Shown here: one piece after another, positions 54,001 to 64,000 of the stretch
Layout: each line of letters opens with the position of its first letter
How positions within the stretch are numbered: the stretch's first letter is position 1
Source: Chaenocephalus aceratus
Taxonomy: Eukaryota; Chordata; Actinopteri; Perciformes; Channichthyidae
Length of the DNA stretch: 64,000 nucleotides
Reading direction: 5' to 3'
Assembly (NCBI GenBank): GCA_023974075.1
Contig: CM043793.1
Span: forward strand, 5,862,896-5,926,895
Position numbers and translations under genes: made by a program
The notes under the pieces: generated by a model
Databases searched by the model: none
Told to the model about the DNA's origin: nothing
What the model saw: the letters and a program-made list of their open reading frames with translations, nothing else

Positions 54001-57000
54001 CTCTTCTTCATGTCTCTTCTACATCAACTTGTGTCCCCTCTTCTTCATGTCTCCTCTACATCAACACGTGTCCCCTCTTCTTCATGTCTCTTCTACATCA
54101 CCATGTGTCCCCTCTTCTTCATGTCTCTTCTACATCACCATGTGTCCCCTCTTCTTCATGTCTCTTCTACATCACCATGTGTCCCCTCTTCTTCATGTCT
54201 CTTCTACATCAACATGTGTCCCCTCTTCTTCATGTCTCTTCTACATCAACATGTGTCCCCTCTTCTTCATGTCTCCTCTACATCAACATGTGTCCCCTCT
54301 TCTCCATGTCTCTTCTTTATCAACATGTGTCCCCTCTTCTTCATGTCTCTTCTACATCAACATGTGTCCCCTCTTCTTCATGTCTCTTCTACATCAACAT
54401 GTGTCCCCTCTCCTTCATGTCTCTTCTACATCAACATGTGTCCCCTCTTCCTCATGTCTCTTCTCCATCAACATGTGTCCCCTCTTCTTCATGTCTCTTC
54501 TACATCAACATGTGTCCCCTCTTCTTCATGTCTCTTCTACATCAACATGTGTCCCCTCTTCTCCATGTCTCTTCTACATCAACTTGTGTCCCCTCTTCTT
54601 CATGTCTCCTCTACATCAACATGTATCCCCTCTTCTTCATGTCTCCTCTACATCAACATGTGTCCCCTCTTCTTCATGTCTCTTCTACATCAACATGTGT
54701 CCCCTCTTCTTCTTGTCTCTTCTACATCAACATGTGTCCCCTCTTCTTCATGTCTCTTCTACATCAACATGTGTCCCCTCTTCTCCATGTCTCTTCTACA
54801 TCACCATGTGTCCCCTCTTCTTCATGTCTCTTCTACATCAACATGTGTCCCCTCTTCTCCATGTCTCTTCTACATCACCATGTGTCCCCTCTTCTTCATG
54901 TCTCTTCTACATCAACATGTGTCCCCTCTTCTTCTTGTCTCTTCTACATCAACATGTGTCCCCTCTTCTTCATGTCTCTTCTACATCAACATGTGTCCCC
55001 TCTTCTCCATGTCTCTTCTACATCACCATGTGTCCCCTCTTCTTCATGTCTCTTCTACATCAACATGTGTCCCCTCTTCTTCTTGTCTCTTCTACATCAA
55101 CATGTGTCCCCTCTTCTTCATGTCTCTTCTACATCAACATGTGTCCCCTCTTCTCCATGTCTCTTCTACATCAACTTGTGTCCCCTCTTCTTCATGTCTC
55201 CTCTACATCAACATGTATCCCCTCTTCTTCATGTCTCCTCTACATCAACATGTGTCCCCTCTTCTTCATGTCTCTTCTACATCAACATGTGTCCCCTCTT
55301 CTTCTTGTCTCTTCTACATCAACATGTGTCCCCTCTTCTTCATGTCTCTTCTACATCAACATGTGTCCCCTCTTCTCCATGTCTCTTCTACATCACCATG
55401 TGTCCCCTCTTCTTCATGTCTCTTCTACATCAACACGTGTCCCCTCTTCTCCATGTCTCTTCTACATCACCATGTGTCCCCTCTTCTCCATGTCTCTTCT
55501 ACATCACCATGTGTCCCCTCTTCTTCATGTCTCTTCTGCATCACCATGTGTCCCCTCTTCTTCATGTCTCTTCTACATCACCATGTGTCCCCTCTTCTCC
55601 ATGTCTCTTCTACATCACCATGTGTCCCCTCTTCTCCATGTCTCTTCTACATCAACATGTGTCCCCTCTTCTTCATGTCTCTTCTACAGAGGGAGGGAGG
55701 CGAGAGAGTTCAGCCTCCTGACAGCCTGGTGGAAAAAACAGTTTTTTTAGTCGGGTGGTGCTCGACCTCAGGATGCGGAACCTTCTCCCTGAAGGCAGGA
55801 GGGTGAAGAGGCAGGTGGAGGGATGGCTGGGGTCACCCACAATGCACTCAGTATTGTGAGGCGGGTGTTGTAGAGGTCCAGGAGTGATGGGAGTGAGGCA
55901 CCGATGATCCTCTCTTCCTCACTATGCGCTGCAGGGTCTTGCGGTTGTATGCTGTGCAGCTTCCGAACCACAGCGTGATGCAGCTGCTGAGGATGCTCTC
56001 GATGGCGCCTCGGTAGAAGGAGAGCATGACGGGGGGGTACTTGGTGATTGACATGGTGTTGTTGGTCCAGGAGATGTCCCCGGTGATGTGCACCCACAGG
56101 AATTTGGTGCCCTGCTCTACAGCAGCACCGCCGATGGTCAGTGGGTGGGGGTGTAGGTTCTCCTGAAGTCGACAACAATCCCTTCTGTTTTCTCCACATT
56201 GAGAAGGAGATTGTTATCTTTGCCCCACCTGGTTCACCTGCTTCCTGTAGTGGGTCTCATCGTTGTTGCCGATGAGACCCACTACGGTTGTGTCATCCGC
56301 AAACTTGATGAAGTGGTTGGAGCTGTGGGTGGGTGTGCAGTTGTGGGTCAGCAGGGTGAAGAGCAGGGGACTGAGCACACGTCCTTGGGGGGCCCCGTAC
56401 TCAGTGTGATGGTGCCTGATGTGTTGTTGCCGACCCGTACAGATTGGGGTCTGGCAGTGAGGAAGTCCAGCAGCCAGTTGCAGAGAAAGGGGCTGAGGCC
56501 CAGGTCTGTTGGTTTACAAACCAGCTGCTGTCCACACAACATATATATTATTTGGGTCTCCAGGGATTTCGAACCATTGAGCATCTGCAGACACTCTAGT
56601 TACCAAACTGAGCCCTCACTGAGCTACTGAGTATTTGACTTTATAATACAGCCTGCAATTTCTGTGACATTCCCTGACATTTACCATGTATTTCAATTTC
56701 CATTATGGTGTTGTATAAATCAAGACATACAATCAAAAAACGAACCTGTTGCTAACGTACAGTGGAACAAAGGAGCAGGCTAGCAATTGGGACATTTACA
56801 GAATTATTTAGGCCATAAGTATTTTGTAAGTAACCTACTGGTTATCTTTTGGGTAGTTTAGAGGAAAGGAAAAACTATTGATACTCAAAGTGTTTTTGAG
56901 TTACTGCAGCGACTAACCGCACGAGCTATCACCACTCTTCAGCTCACTGAGCACTCTGAAGCGTCTTCCTGCTCAGAGCCTCGGTGTGGTTTCCAGGGAT

Positions 57001-57852
57001 GAGAGAGAAGTCTCTGGCTCTGGTTGGTTGAGAGGCAGTCCAGGTACCAGGATGTCATCGAACAATCACAAGTGAGTTTCTTGTGATGTGTCCTCTTTAA
57101 AGTGTACGGACACACCAATATTGGAAGACAGACATCCCAACCTGTGAGGTAGGACCGTCCGAGGCACACATCATCTTGAGATCCACTTGGGATTGTTTTC
57201 TGAGAGACATTACATAAGGTTTATGGATACTAACTTGTTTCACCCCTCTGAATCTCCCTATGATTACATCTGTTGAAATGAATTAGATATTTTCAAAATG
57301 TCTAAATTAAACTTTGCATCTGGATTGGGATTATTCTGCACATCAGCAGCCGCCTGTTGTTGTGTGTGCCACCGTAACGCTTCAGGTCAGGTGGCGTCCC
57401 ACTCTTTCCCACACACTTCCTCCTAACCCTGTTGACCAGCTGCTTCACCTGGCCTCTCCCTCCTTGTCTCCAGCCTCCCTCCAACACACACATCTGATGC
57501 ACCCCAAATCAAATCCTTCGTCCTTTAGGGGCGACACCCCAGGTGAAAAGTATAAGTAATCTATGCTTAGATGTGCAAATGGCGCCTTTTCTAATACTAA
57601 CCTTTATTGAATTTATACGAAAAACTGAGAAATAAACACCTACATGTGTATTTTAGGTACACGTGTAGATGTATTCTTACTTGTTCTTACTACTACAACA
57701 TGTTATGTAAGCAATATAGCCCACACTCTCAACCATGAGAAGGGTAAGATACATTCTGCTGCATCTGTCATTATGTCTTTCACAAGTACCGTCCTCAGCC
57801 CAGGACATGTTGACGGGGGAGGATATTTTGGAGGAGGAGTGCAGTGTAATAA

Positions 57853-57905
<53 letters not shown>

Positions 57906-58376
57906 GCTGACACAGCAACAGGAATAGCTGGGTGGGAGGCAGTAAGAGGATTGCAAGGATTGGCAGATTAGAGCCGTGATTGCCGCGGGCCTTCACGTCA
58001 GTCTGCCAGAGGACAGATGCTCTCCCCCCACACACAGTTATTAGAGCACCAGTGGAGGAAATCATAATACATGTCGTAGGAGACATTTTATGGGTGTTGT
58101 TGGTGTCTCAGTTTATTTAATTTATATGGATAGTGCAATATTCTTTGGAACACTTGGTGGCGGGGTTTAGCTGCACCGGGTGTATACAAGGGGTCATAGG
58201 TGACAGGAGAGGACGAGGACACAGGAGGAAGAGCATGCCGATTCTCCCACAGCCCCGGCAGATGCTCATACTGTACCACAACTATTGACACAGTGTACTT
58301 AAACCTTGGTATGTAAAGCAATAAAACATCACAGAACTTCATCTGTTTGTGTCTGCGTCAGCATAAGAAGATACAG

Positions 58377-58419
<43 letters not shown>

Positions 58420-61400
58420 CCAAAGAACAAAGAAGAATTGCTATACATGAGCACAGTGACATACCAACTGATCGGTTTGCCCTCATAACAGTTCTGAGAT
58501 CAGGCAGAGACCAACTTCACTGAGTTCCAAGTCTCTCTGCGGGCTAGTGAGGGGCGCAGAGTGTTGCTCCTAGTCCTGCAGCCATCAGATCTGGGCAGAA
58601 CGAGGCAGGTCGACACATGTCATATCTGCAGCAGGAAATCTGATAGAACCAAAGATAAATCAACATGTTGACATTTCTCCTGGACATAACTACTGAAGAT
58701 TCTTAAGAGTGGGCTAAAGTCAGTCTCCATAGTTATACTTGGCTTTATCAAAGCCAGCTCACCACAAGACTGTTATCCAATTAGAATGCTTACTCAATCC
58801 CGGGCCTAATTAAACGGAGAGTTGAATGGTTGTGTGCGGTCCAGGTTTTGTTGTTGATGTCTTGACTATAATGACCTTTCCCTTCTTCACAGAGATAATG
58901 AATGATGTCATCAAAAAGGCACGAGAAAAAGGAAAATGGAAGGTAACGCTCCTGTCACAGTGATTACATATGGCGTCGTTCCCCTATGATCTTGACACTG
59001 CATAATAAGATGTGAAAGAGAATGATGATTAAGCCCCCTGCTGTGTCACCGTGCGGCAGGTGCTGGTGGTGGACAGACTGAGTATGAGGATGATCTCGTC
59101 GTGCTGTAAGATGACAGACATCATGTCCGAGGGAATCACAAGTAAGTTCCAGCTGGTCCCTCACCTCACTACAGCTGCGGCGTTGAAATAACTTTATGCA
59201 GTTCAGCTGGAAGGGTCTGTTTAAACCCACTATAAGGTGGAGGATTCATTTCTAGATTGTGTCATTTAAGTATTTATGGATGGAGGAACTGTGTTGAATT
59301 GCTCACATTGGCTTTCCAAACACCTTTCATGTGTTTTATTAAAGGTCCCATGTCATGGCCATTTCCACTGATCATAATTCCATTGTTGAGGTCTACTAGA
59401 ATAGATTTATATTGTTCAATGTTCCAAACTCACATTGGTTTCTCAAACAGCATCTCAACTACGTGTATTCACTGAATTTCACTCTCTGCCTTAAACGGCT
59501 CGTTCGAGCTCCAATAGCTCCAATAGCTCCAGCCCCCCCCCTCCCTGTGAGCACAGTGTGCTCTGATTGGTCGGGACGTTGTGAATCGCGCTGAGCTCCG
59601 TGGAGGTGTTGTTTCCTTGTTTAGCGATACACAGCGAAACACAGCCAAACTCACCCTGAGCACACACAAAGTCGCAGCCGAAGTAAAAACAATAAGTGTG
59701 GCTTGATAGTGAGAAAGAAAAAGGTTGATAGACGCTGTGAGAATGGGTCTGCAGAGAGAATTTCGCCGCGATCCCAACTGTCTGTTATCAGCCTGCAGCC
59801 AGGGAGGAGAGATCAGCTGAGCTGCTTGCACTGAGTGTGTGAGGAAGTCCGTGGATTGGTTAATTTGGACCAATCAGCCTGGTCATAGCTGTGGGCGTGG
59901 CTACTGGGTGTTCAGACGTCACAATGTCCAGGAAGTAAATGAGAAATCTCCAACGAGGCGTTTTGGGGAGGTATTTTCTGTGTTAGAGTTTTACTCCCTA
60001 CAGGGTGTACTTTGAGGGTTGTGACTCTGCAGACCGTTTACATGCAGACAAACCTTCATAACACAAGGGGACGGGTAATAAAGGATGACATGGGACCTTT
60101 AAGCGTCGATATAAAGGAATCGCCTTTTTGCTTTAATCGCAGAGGGTGAGATTGATATCTCATCTCATGTACATTTAGGAAACTGCAGAGCTAGCTCGTC
60201 AGGATGTTGTTAGCATTGCTTAGCTCAAAGACAACACACAACCTGTCTGAGTGTGCAGAAACACACCCACCAATAATGCTAAGGTTTAATGGTTATAATG
60301 GTTTGGATGAAATGGCTATCACAATGTCACAATTCTGATTAGCAATATGTGAGGTGTAGCCACGATGAGTGCAAGTATTAAGCCTATGCCCTTTTGATTA
60401 TGCGCGCACTAAAAGTTTATCTCAACAATCTTAGTTGTTATATATGTTTTGCAAACCAAAATGACTTGTAGGTTGACGACATACATATGTGTCCTGATTT
60501 GCATGTGTTATAATGTCACATATTAAAATGTCTATCAGAAATAAGAGTCCCATGCAGCCACAGCGATGAGTTCATGTACACTAAGCTCTCGGTGCTGTCC
60601 ATCACTCACATGACATGGATGATGTTACATTTTAAGATCTTGTAATAATTGCTAAATGTTTGCTGTAATTCAACAGCATAGTTCCGTAGCGCTGATGATG
60701 AATATTGATTATTGTTTTCCCCTGCTCTCCAGTTGTAGAAGATATAGGCAAGCGGCGTGAGCCTCTCCCCAGCATGGAGGCCATCTACCTGATCACCCCC
60801 TCAGACGAGGTACCGCTCACAGCCCCTCACCCTGGCTCTTCATGAGTTAACCGTACAAATACTGATTTCATCCTTCAGTATTTTGTTATTGTGTCAAGCA
60901 ACTGACAACAGAATAGTTCAAAATGAAGTTCCAGTGGGTCTTATGGTTAGTGTGGTTTATGAAGATTTACATTTTTGTTCTTTTAAAACTCATGCAATGA
61001 TAAAGTCAGACAAGATGTACAGTAGGGTTTTTGAAAAACTAATACATATCTGCATACACCGTAGAATACCGTTTTTTAGAACCAACATAGCTCTTAGCCA
61101 GGCAGTGGAATCACTACTATAAAGCAGAACATGCATAACATATATAAACACAAACATATTGATTGATTGATGTAGTGAATAATACCTGTTTAACATTGAT
61201 CTCGATATTTCTAGTTCATGTTCATAGAGTCATGCTTTGTGTATCGGATATCATCAGTGTCATCTAGCTCTGCTCTGATTGGTTGAATGTAAGAGTAATA
61301 TATACTGTATCCTATAAATATATATACAATATGTATATATAAATATATTGCTAGTTCTGCTTGAAGATACAGTAAGAAGCACACTGGGCTATTTCATTAC

Positions 61401-61539
61401 ACTATCTTTTGAACAGAATTAATAACAGTTCTAGACTAAAGCCCTGTTCTGCTGTGTCAGTCTGTCGAGGGTCTGATCGATGACTTCAGAGACCCCCAGT
61501 CTCCAAGGTACCGAGGGGCTCACGTCTTCTTCACCGACA
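51032..61539 (+). CDS. stxbp1: Syntaxin-binding protein 1 (Munc18-1), first five coding exons, gene continues off the right edge
   Basis: Five exons join with matching phases: 51032-51068, 58893-58942, 59060-59141, 60733-60809 and 61461-61539. The product starts [13 protein letters not shown] and includes [38 protein letters not shown] and [11 protein letters not shown], covering about the first 108 of some 590-600 residues (domain 1 of the Sec1/Munc18 fold). This family binds syntaxin in closed form and templates SNARE assembly for synaptic vesicle fusion; domain 1 holds much of the syntaxin-binding surface. DVIKK, VLVVD, REPLPS and LITPS point to Munc18-1 rather than Munc18-2 (stxbp2), but an a or b paralogue cannot be told apart here. 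All four complete introns start GT and end AG. Intron 1 is 7.8 kb and repeat-laden. No break is seen in the coding part. Confidence 0.88.
51295..51329. repeat. Perfect 13-bp inverted repeat in intron 1
   Basis: The arms gcaatgcgcatgg (51295-51307) and ccatgcgcattgc (51317-51329) enclose a 9-nt spacer. No transposon ends or terminator role are evident. Confidence 0.85.
51745..51780. repeat. Fragment of a common fish interspersed repeat end
   Basis: The tract aaggggacctattatgcaaa and atccac, just before the minisatellite, looks like the terminus of a widespread fish MITE-type repeat. The minisatellite begins at its inner side. Confidence 0.4.
51781..55690 (+). repeat. 37-bp minisatellite, about 105 units, in stxbp1 intron 1
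   Basis: The unit starts catgtctcttctacatcaac and continues with atgtgtcccctcttctt. Its strand is strongly pyrimidine-rich. Variants include tgcatc/tacatc, tccatg/ttcatg, caccatg/caacatg and acgtgt/atgtgt. A few units carry indels (extra C near 53353 and 53401, extra A near 53650, extra gtgtt near 53878). Stop-free sequence and a period not divisible by three open all three forward frames for over 1300 codons, which is an artefact. Higher-order repeats occur at its right end. Confidence 0.97.
54600..55420 (+). repeat. Higher-order repeats in the 37-bp array
   Basis: The rare atgtatcccc variant recurs at 54621 and 55213, exactly 592 bp (16 units) apart, with the same variant order after it. 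The tcttgtctct variant recurs at 54711, 54933, 55081 and 55303, with spacings of 6, 4 and 6 units. This shows duplication of multi-unit blocks. Confidence 0.85.
55700..56560 (-). pseudogene. CR1/Rex1-like LINE ORF2 fragment (- strand)
   Basis: The - strand frames in order: near 56560-56350 [20 protein letters not shown] and STGPPK; near 56330-56260 the RT motif [14 protein letters not shown]; then 56093-55848 [13 protein letters not shown] and [29 protein letters not shown]; and a tail near 55760. These are the palm and C-terminal motifs of CR1/Rex1-type fish LINEs. The order is right but several shifts break it. It lies in stxbp1 intron 1, against the gene's direction. Confidence 0.75.
57855..57902. 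repeat. (TG)n microsatellite
   Basis: About 24 perfect TG units in intron 1. Confidence 0.97.
58378..58420. repeat. (CAA)n microsatellite
   Basis: About 14 perfect CAA units, 470 bp before exon 2. The apparent glutamine-rich frame is an artefact. Confidence 0.97.
58893..58942 (+). CDS. stxbp1: stxbp1 coding exon 2
   Basis: The acceptor ccttcttcacag precedes it; it completes the K and encodes [16 protein letters not shown]. The donor gtaacg follows at 58943 (phase 0). The EKGKWK end has lysine where related proteins usually have glutamate (KGEWK). Confidence 0.92.
59060..59141 (+). CDS. stxbp1: stxbp1 coding exon 3
   Basis: The acceptor gtgcggcag precedes it; it encodes [20 protein letters not shown] and IMSEGIT plus one base. 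The donor gtaagt is at 59142. Confidence 0.93.
59343..60098. mobile_element. TTAA-flanked MITE in stxbp1 intron 3
   Basis: The ends aggtcccatgtcat and atgacatgggacct are perfect 14-bp inverses, flanked by TTAA at 59339-59342 and 60099-60102. TTAA target duplications suggest the Kolobok or piggyBac superfamily. It is 756 bp with no transposase. Confidence 0.85.
60733..60809 (+). CDS. stxbp1: stxbp1 coding exon 4
   Basis: The acceptor ctgctctccag precedes it; it encodes (I)[18 protein letters not shown] and LITPSDE. The donor gtaccg at 60810 is weaker than the others. Confidence 0.92.
61461..61539 (+). CDS. stxbp1: stxbp1 coding exon 5
   Basis: The acceptor tgctgtgtcag precedes it; it encodes [20 protein letters not shown] and HVFFTD plus one base. 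The donor gtgagt is at 61540. The next exon lies beyond 64000. Confidence 0.92.
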
Positions 61540-62180
61540 GTGAGTACATCCATTCCTCACCAACAACACACACACAGAGATATATTTCATGTAGTCAAGT
61601 TGACTCCTTGAACATTTATATTTTCTTTGTGGAAATACCCTAATCCAGTGTCATGTCAGAAGTGGTTTATGGCTGATCCAATCTTAAAGTAGAGACCGTC
61701 CAATAGCCCCCCCCTCCCCCCCAAGCTTGGTACATGCCCATCTTACAACTCAACCTTTGTTTTGATGCTAACCACACATCCATACAGTTTCATGATAGCA
61801 TGTTGCAGGGTGAGGCCATTGTGGCGGTTACATATTCTATGCACAGACACACATGCAGACAACAACTTGTTTCTATAGGTAGAATACTTAATCATCATGA
61901 TATTCTTGGCAGTTATGTCCCTTTCTATGTCGACTACTTATCACAGTTTGAGCGTGTGGCTGCACGTCATTGGATGAGACGTCTTCACAAGTCTACAATA
62001 TTGCATGCTATCTGAAAAAGCCCTTTGGAAAACCTTCCTTAATCCAACATACTCCAAAAGATTTCTCAAAACATCAGATCTCTTCAGAAGGGCCAGTCAC
62101 AACTTATGTGAACTAACACAGGAATCTGCCCACCATCATCACTACCAGTTAGCAGGCAGCCTTGGTGAGAAAGAAATGCA
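61540..62180. other. Intron after stxbp1 exon 5: no further gene seen
   Basis: The + strand frame 61734-62015 (93 codons) has no motif, and its codon pattern and position in an intron argue against a gene. No splice-supported exon follows before 64000. Confidence 0.5.
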
Positions 62181-62185
62181 TTAAG

Positions 62186-62280
62186 TAGGGATGCACCGAT
62201 AACGATACCAGTATTGGTCCAATACTGTGCTCATGTACTTGTAATCGCAAATCTACTCTGATCCAACCGCACCCGACACC
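62186..62280. repeat. hAT-like terminal repeat fragment
   Basis: The tract agggatgcaccgataacgat, then taccagtattggtcc, matches the style of a common fish hAT-type repeat terminus. It is interrupted by the next element, and its continuation after 63267 is short and unclear. Confidence 0.4.
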
Positions 62281-63259
62281 CAGGGGCGGCGGGTGCTGTT
62301 GGCTAGGGAAGGCTAAGCCTTCTCAAATATTTGTGTCACTGCATCCTGGTAAAAGAAAAATATAATGTATAATGTTTGTGTCTTTGACATTAGCGCTGCT
62401 ATGCAGCCACCTGTGCCCTGTACTACGAAGCCAGTTCAACAGACCCTGGATATGTTTGAGTTATCTTAACTAACCCTAACAAACGAGATCTCGCTAGCGG
62501 TCCTACGACGCTGGTTATCAACTCGGTAAATCAAGCCAGGGTTTCTCTCTCCAGCTGAGAGCGCGTTCACGTGAAAGGGGCGGGGTTAGCAACATTTGAC
62601 CAATCACAAACAGGGACAAGTGTACTGACAGCGCAGCGTCATACTTCATTAATGAAAAGTCGCCTAATATTAGACAAATATGAACTTTAACCATCCATGA
62701 CTTAAACATATAATCCAGGATACAAGCCACATAGCTGCACCTGCAAGGAGAATACAGAACAACTGGTTAAAAAATAACTACCGAGTGTTTGAAAGCGTAC
62801 AACAGTTTTTTGATATCACTGCCCCGTCTAAGACACGATCTGACTTTCATTACATTTGACTCGAGTGTTTCGTCAACTTAATGTGTTGCTTAAAATAATA
62901 CTTCTGCATACAGTATGTGACAATGTAAGTGTTGCACGGCCAGATACGGCTGGAGAAGCTGACTCAGATAAGGAGATATATGATACATTATGATATTATC
63001 GATGAACTGATTGATGATGTGATATGAATGATACGTGCGACACGTCGGCGTCTTCCCTGCATACGGCAGTTTAAACTGTATTTCCTTTATCCTATAATAG
63101 GACTTGATAGATTTAAACTCCGCACACTGAGCTCTGATTGGTCAGCAGGCGGTGCTTTCACTGAGTTGATCTCTTTTCTATAGACGCCGGAGCCGGGCAG
63201 CGTCAGGTAAAAAAAAGTGATTTAGCCTTCCCAAACCTGAGCCTCACGCGCCGCCTATG
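62281..63259. mobile_element. hAT-type MITE with 8-bp target duplication
   Basis: The left end is CAGGGGCGGCGGGTG and the right end (complement) CATAGGCGGCGCGTG. The 8-mer CCGACACC stands at 62273-62280 and 63260-63267. An inner aggctaagccttc-type repeat near each end is also inverted (62311-62330 and 63224-63237). It is 979 bp with no transposase. Confidence 0.85.
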
Positions 63260-63292
63260 CCGACACCGCTTTACAGCAACGTGACGTTAACC

Positions 63293-63575
63293 TCAATCAA
63301 TCAATCAATGTTTATTTATATAGCCCAATATCACAAATGTTACATTTGTCTCAGTGGTCTTCACAGTGTGTACAGAATATCAGTATGACAATACGACACC
63401 CTCTGTCCTTAGACCCTCTGTCCTTAGACCCTCACATCGTACAAGGAAAACCTTCCAGAGAAAACCCACAGTTTAAAGGGGACATGGGAGAAACCTCAGG
63501 GAGAGCAGCAGAGGAGGGATCCCTCTCCCGGGACGGACAGACGTGCAATAGATGCCGTGTGTAAATTGAAAAGAT
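63293..63575. repeat. Common fish interspersed repeat, LINE/SINE tail-like
   Basis: It begins with (TCAA)n, then tgtttatttatatagcccaa, followed by ccctctgtccttagaccctc (doubled) and ggagggatccctctcccggg. This fixed succession is a familiar multicopy repeat in teleost genomes, probably a non-LTR 3' end in reverse. It is not coding. Confidence 0.6.
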
Positions 63576-63827
63576 AATACATTTGCAACCTCTCCTCAGT
63601 TTAGCAGGTAGCCGGAGGAGGAGCAATTTCTGCAGTTCGGAAATATTTTAGGATAAGCGATGATGACAAAAGTAGAGCAGGCTACAAACTAAAGGGATTA
63701 ATGTGCAGTGAGGCGTCATTACCAAGAAAGAACACCCAACTCATTATCCCGCTTAATACATGGTCACATACTAAAGAAACTACCACCCCCCTCTCCACCT
63801 GCAGCTGGACAGACAGATAACCTAAGC

Positions 63828-64000
63828 AATTAAACAACATCTTACATTTCTTTTCACACAATACGTCTCCTTGCAGTATCAACACTAATTCGGCTGACTT
63901 TTATATTTGATCCAATTGGTAGATAGGCTGTATTTACTCCATAAAGGTGCAAATCCAGTTTTGAATAGTCTGCCGTGGTTCCATCCCATTTCAAGTGCTG
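63828..64000 (-). repeat. Rearranged relative of the long-TIR element core
   Basis: Read in reverse, the last 40 bases match 21268-21318 (agcacttgaaatgggatgga and on). The preceding part matches 23957-24075 (cacctttatgg to aagatgttgtttaattg). The two parts, 2.6 kb apart in copy A, are joined directly here at ctggatttg/cacctttatgg. The element continues past the window. Confidence 0.75.

Larger units (their letters stand above)
56561..58892. other. Rest of stxbp1 intron 1
   Basis: Apart from the (TG)n tract (57855-57902) and the (CAA)n tract (58378-58420) I see no gene, RNA or clear element. Short frames on either strand lack recognisable motifs. Confidence 0.6.

Noticed and set aside
51781..55690. 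CRISPR-like regular repeat array
   Set aside because: There are no unique spacers. Units are directly adjacent and nearly identical, and the context is a vertebrate intron.
51738..55806. Three overlapping + strand open frames of 1322-1347 codons
   Set aside because: They arise from a stop-free 37-bp tandem repeat read in all three phases. They lie in an intron, and the protein period merely cycles the three frames.
57644..58086. VC-, TH- or Q-repeat proteins around the (TG)n and (CAA)n tracts
   Set aside because: Simple repeats within stxbp1 intron 1 produce these frames.
51032..61539. Assignment to stxbp2 or stxbp3 instead of stxbp1
   Set aside because: Residues DVIKK, VLVVD, LPSM and LITPS fit Munc18-1 better. 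Only the N-terminal 108 residues are available, so the paralogue call keeps some doubt.
61734..62015. 93-codon + strand frame after stxbp1 exon 5
   Set aside because: It has no recognised motif and no sign of splicing into stxbp1, and lies among repeats. It may be old element debris.

Overview
The window is animal nuclear DNA, almost certainly from a ray-finned fish. The evidence is a fish-like Munc18 gene with short phase-matched exons, and a dense load of L2, RTE/Rex-like, Tx1-like, BEL/Pao, Gypsy, hAT and PIF/Harbinger-like elements of the kind seen in teleosts. The only host gene I can support is the 5' part of a syntaxin-binding protein 1 (Munc18-1) gene on the + strand. It has five coding exons between 51032 and 61539 and continues beyond the right edge. 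Everything else is mobile DNA, its debris, or simple repeats.

Layout. 1-6690: a decayed BEL/Pao retroelement on the - strand. It is cut down by an internal deletion, has related LTR-like repeats at both ends, and has a second transposon-like tract (3240-6390) between gag and the right repeat. 7600-14536: an L2 LINE split by an 1104-bp hAT MITE (8-bp target duplication) and by a 5'-truncated RTE-type LINE (12-bp target duplication). 14734-31080: a nested stack in which a hAT remnant adjoins a PIF/Harbinger-like element that contains a 7.7-kb Gypsy element. The Gypsy integrase gene is split by a long-TIR DNA element, which itself carries a second RTE LINE. 31243-31632: the 3' end of a Tx1/L1-like LINE, followed by a 100-N gap (31633-31732).

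31733-48906 repeats 13919-31080 almost base for base. It has the same Gypsy insertion, the same nested DNA element and the same old defects, but it lacks the second RTE and gains a hAT element. The two 17-kb copies abut an assembly gap, and the second copy has many one-base indels in its first 2 kb. They may therefore be two haplotypes laid end to end rather than a real tandem duplication. 48250-50560 holds more repeat debris. 50700-51031 is the probable promoter and 5' leader of the Munc18 gene.

Intron 1 of that gene (51069-58892) carries a 3.9-kb minisatellite of about 105 units of 37 bp with higher-order structure, a fragment of a CR1/Rex1-like LINE, and (TG)n and (CAA)n tracts. Intron 3 holds a TTAA-flanked MITE. 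The DNA after exon 5 holds a hAT MITE, a widespread fish repeat and, at the edge, an inverted, internally deleted relative of the long-TIR element core.

No bacterial-type system, CRISPR array or novel coding system is visible. The most notable items are the duplicated block around the gap, the minisatellites, the dispersed TGTCACACC-type motif family at 3382-6263 and the nested insertions with readable target sites.
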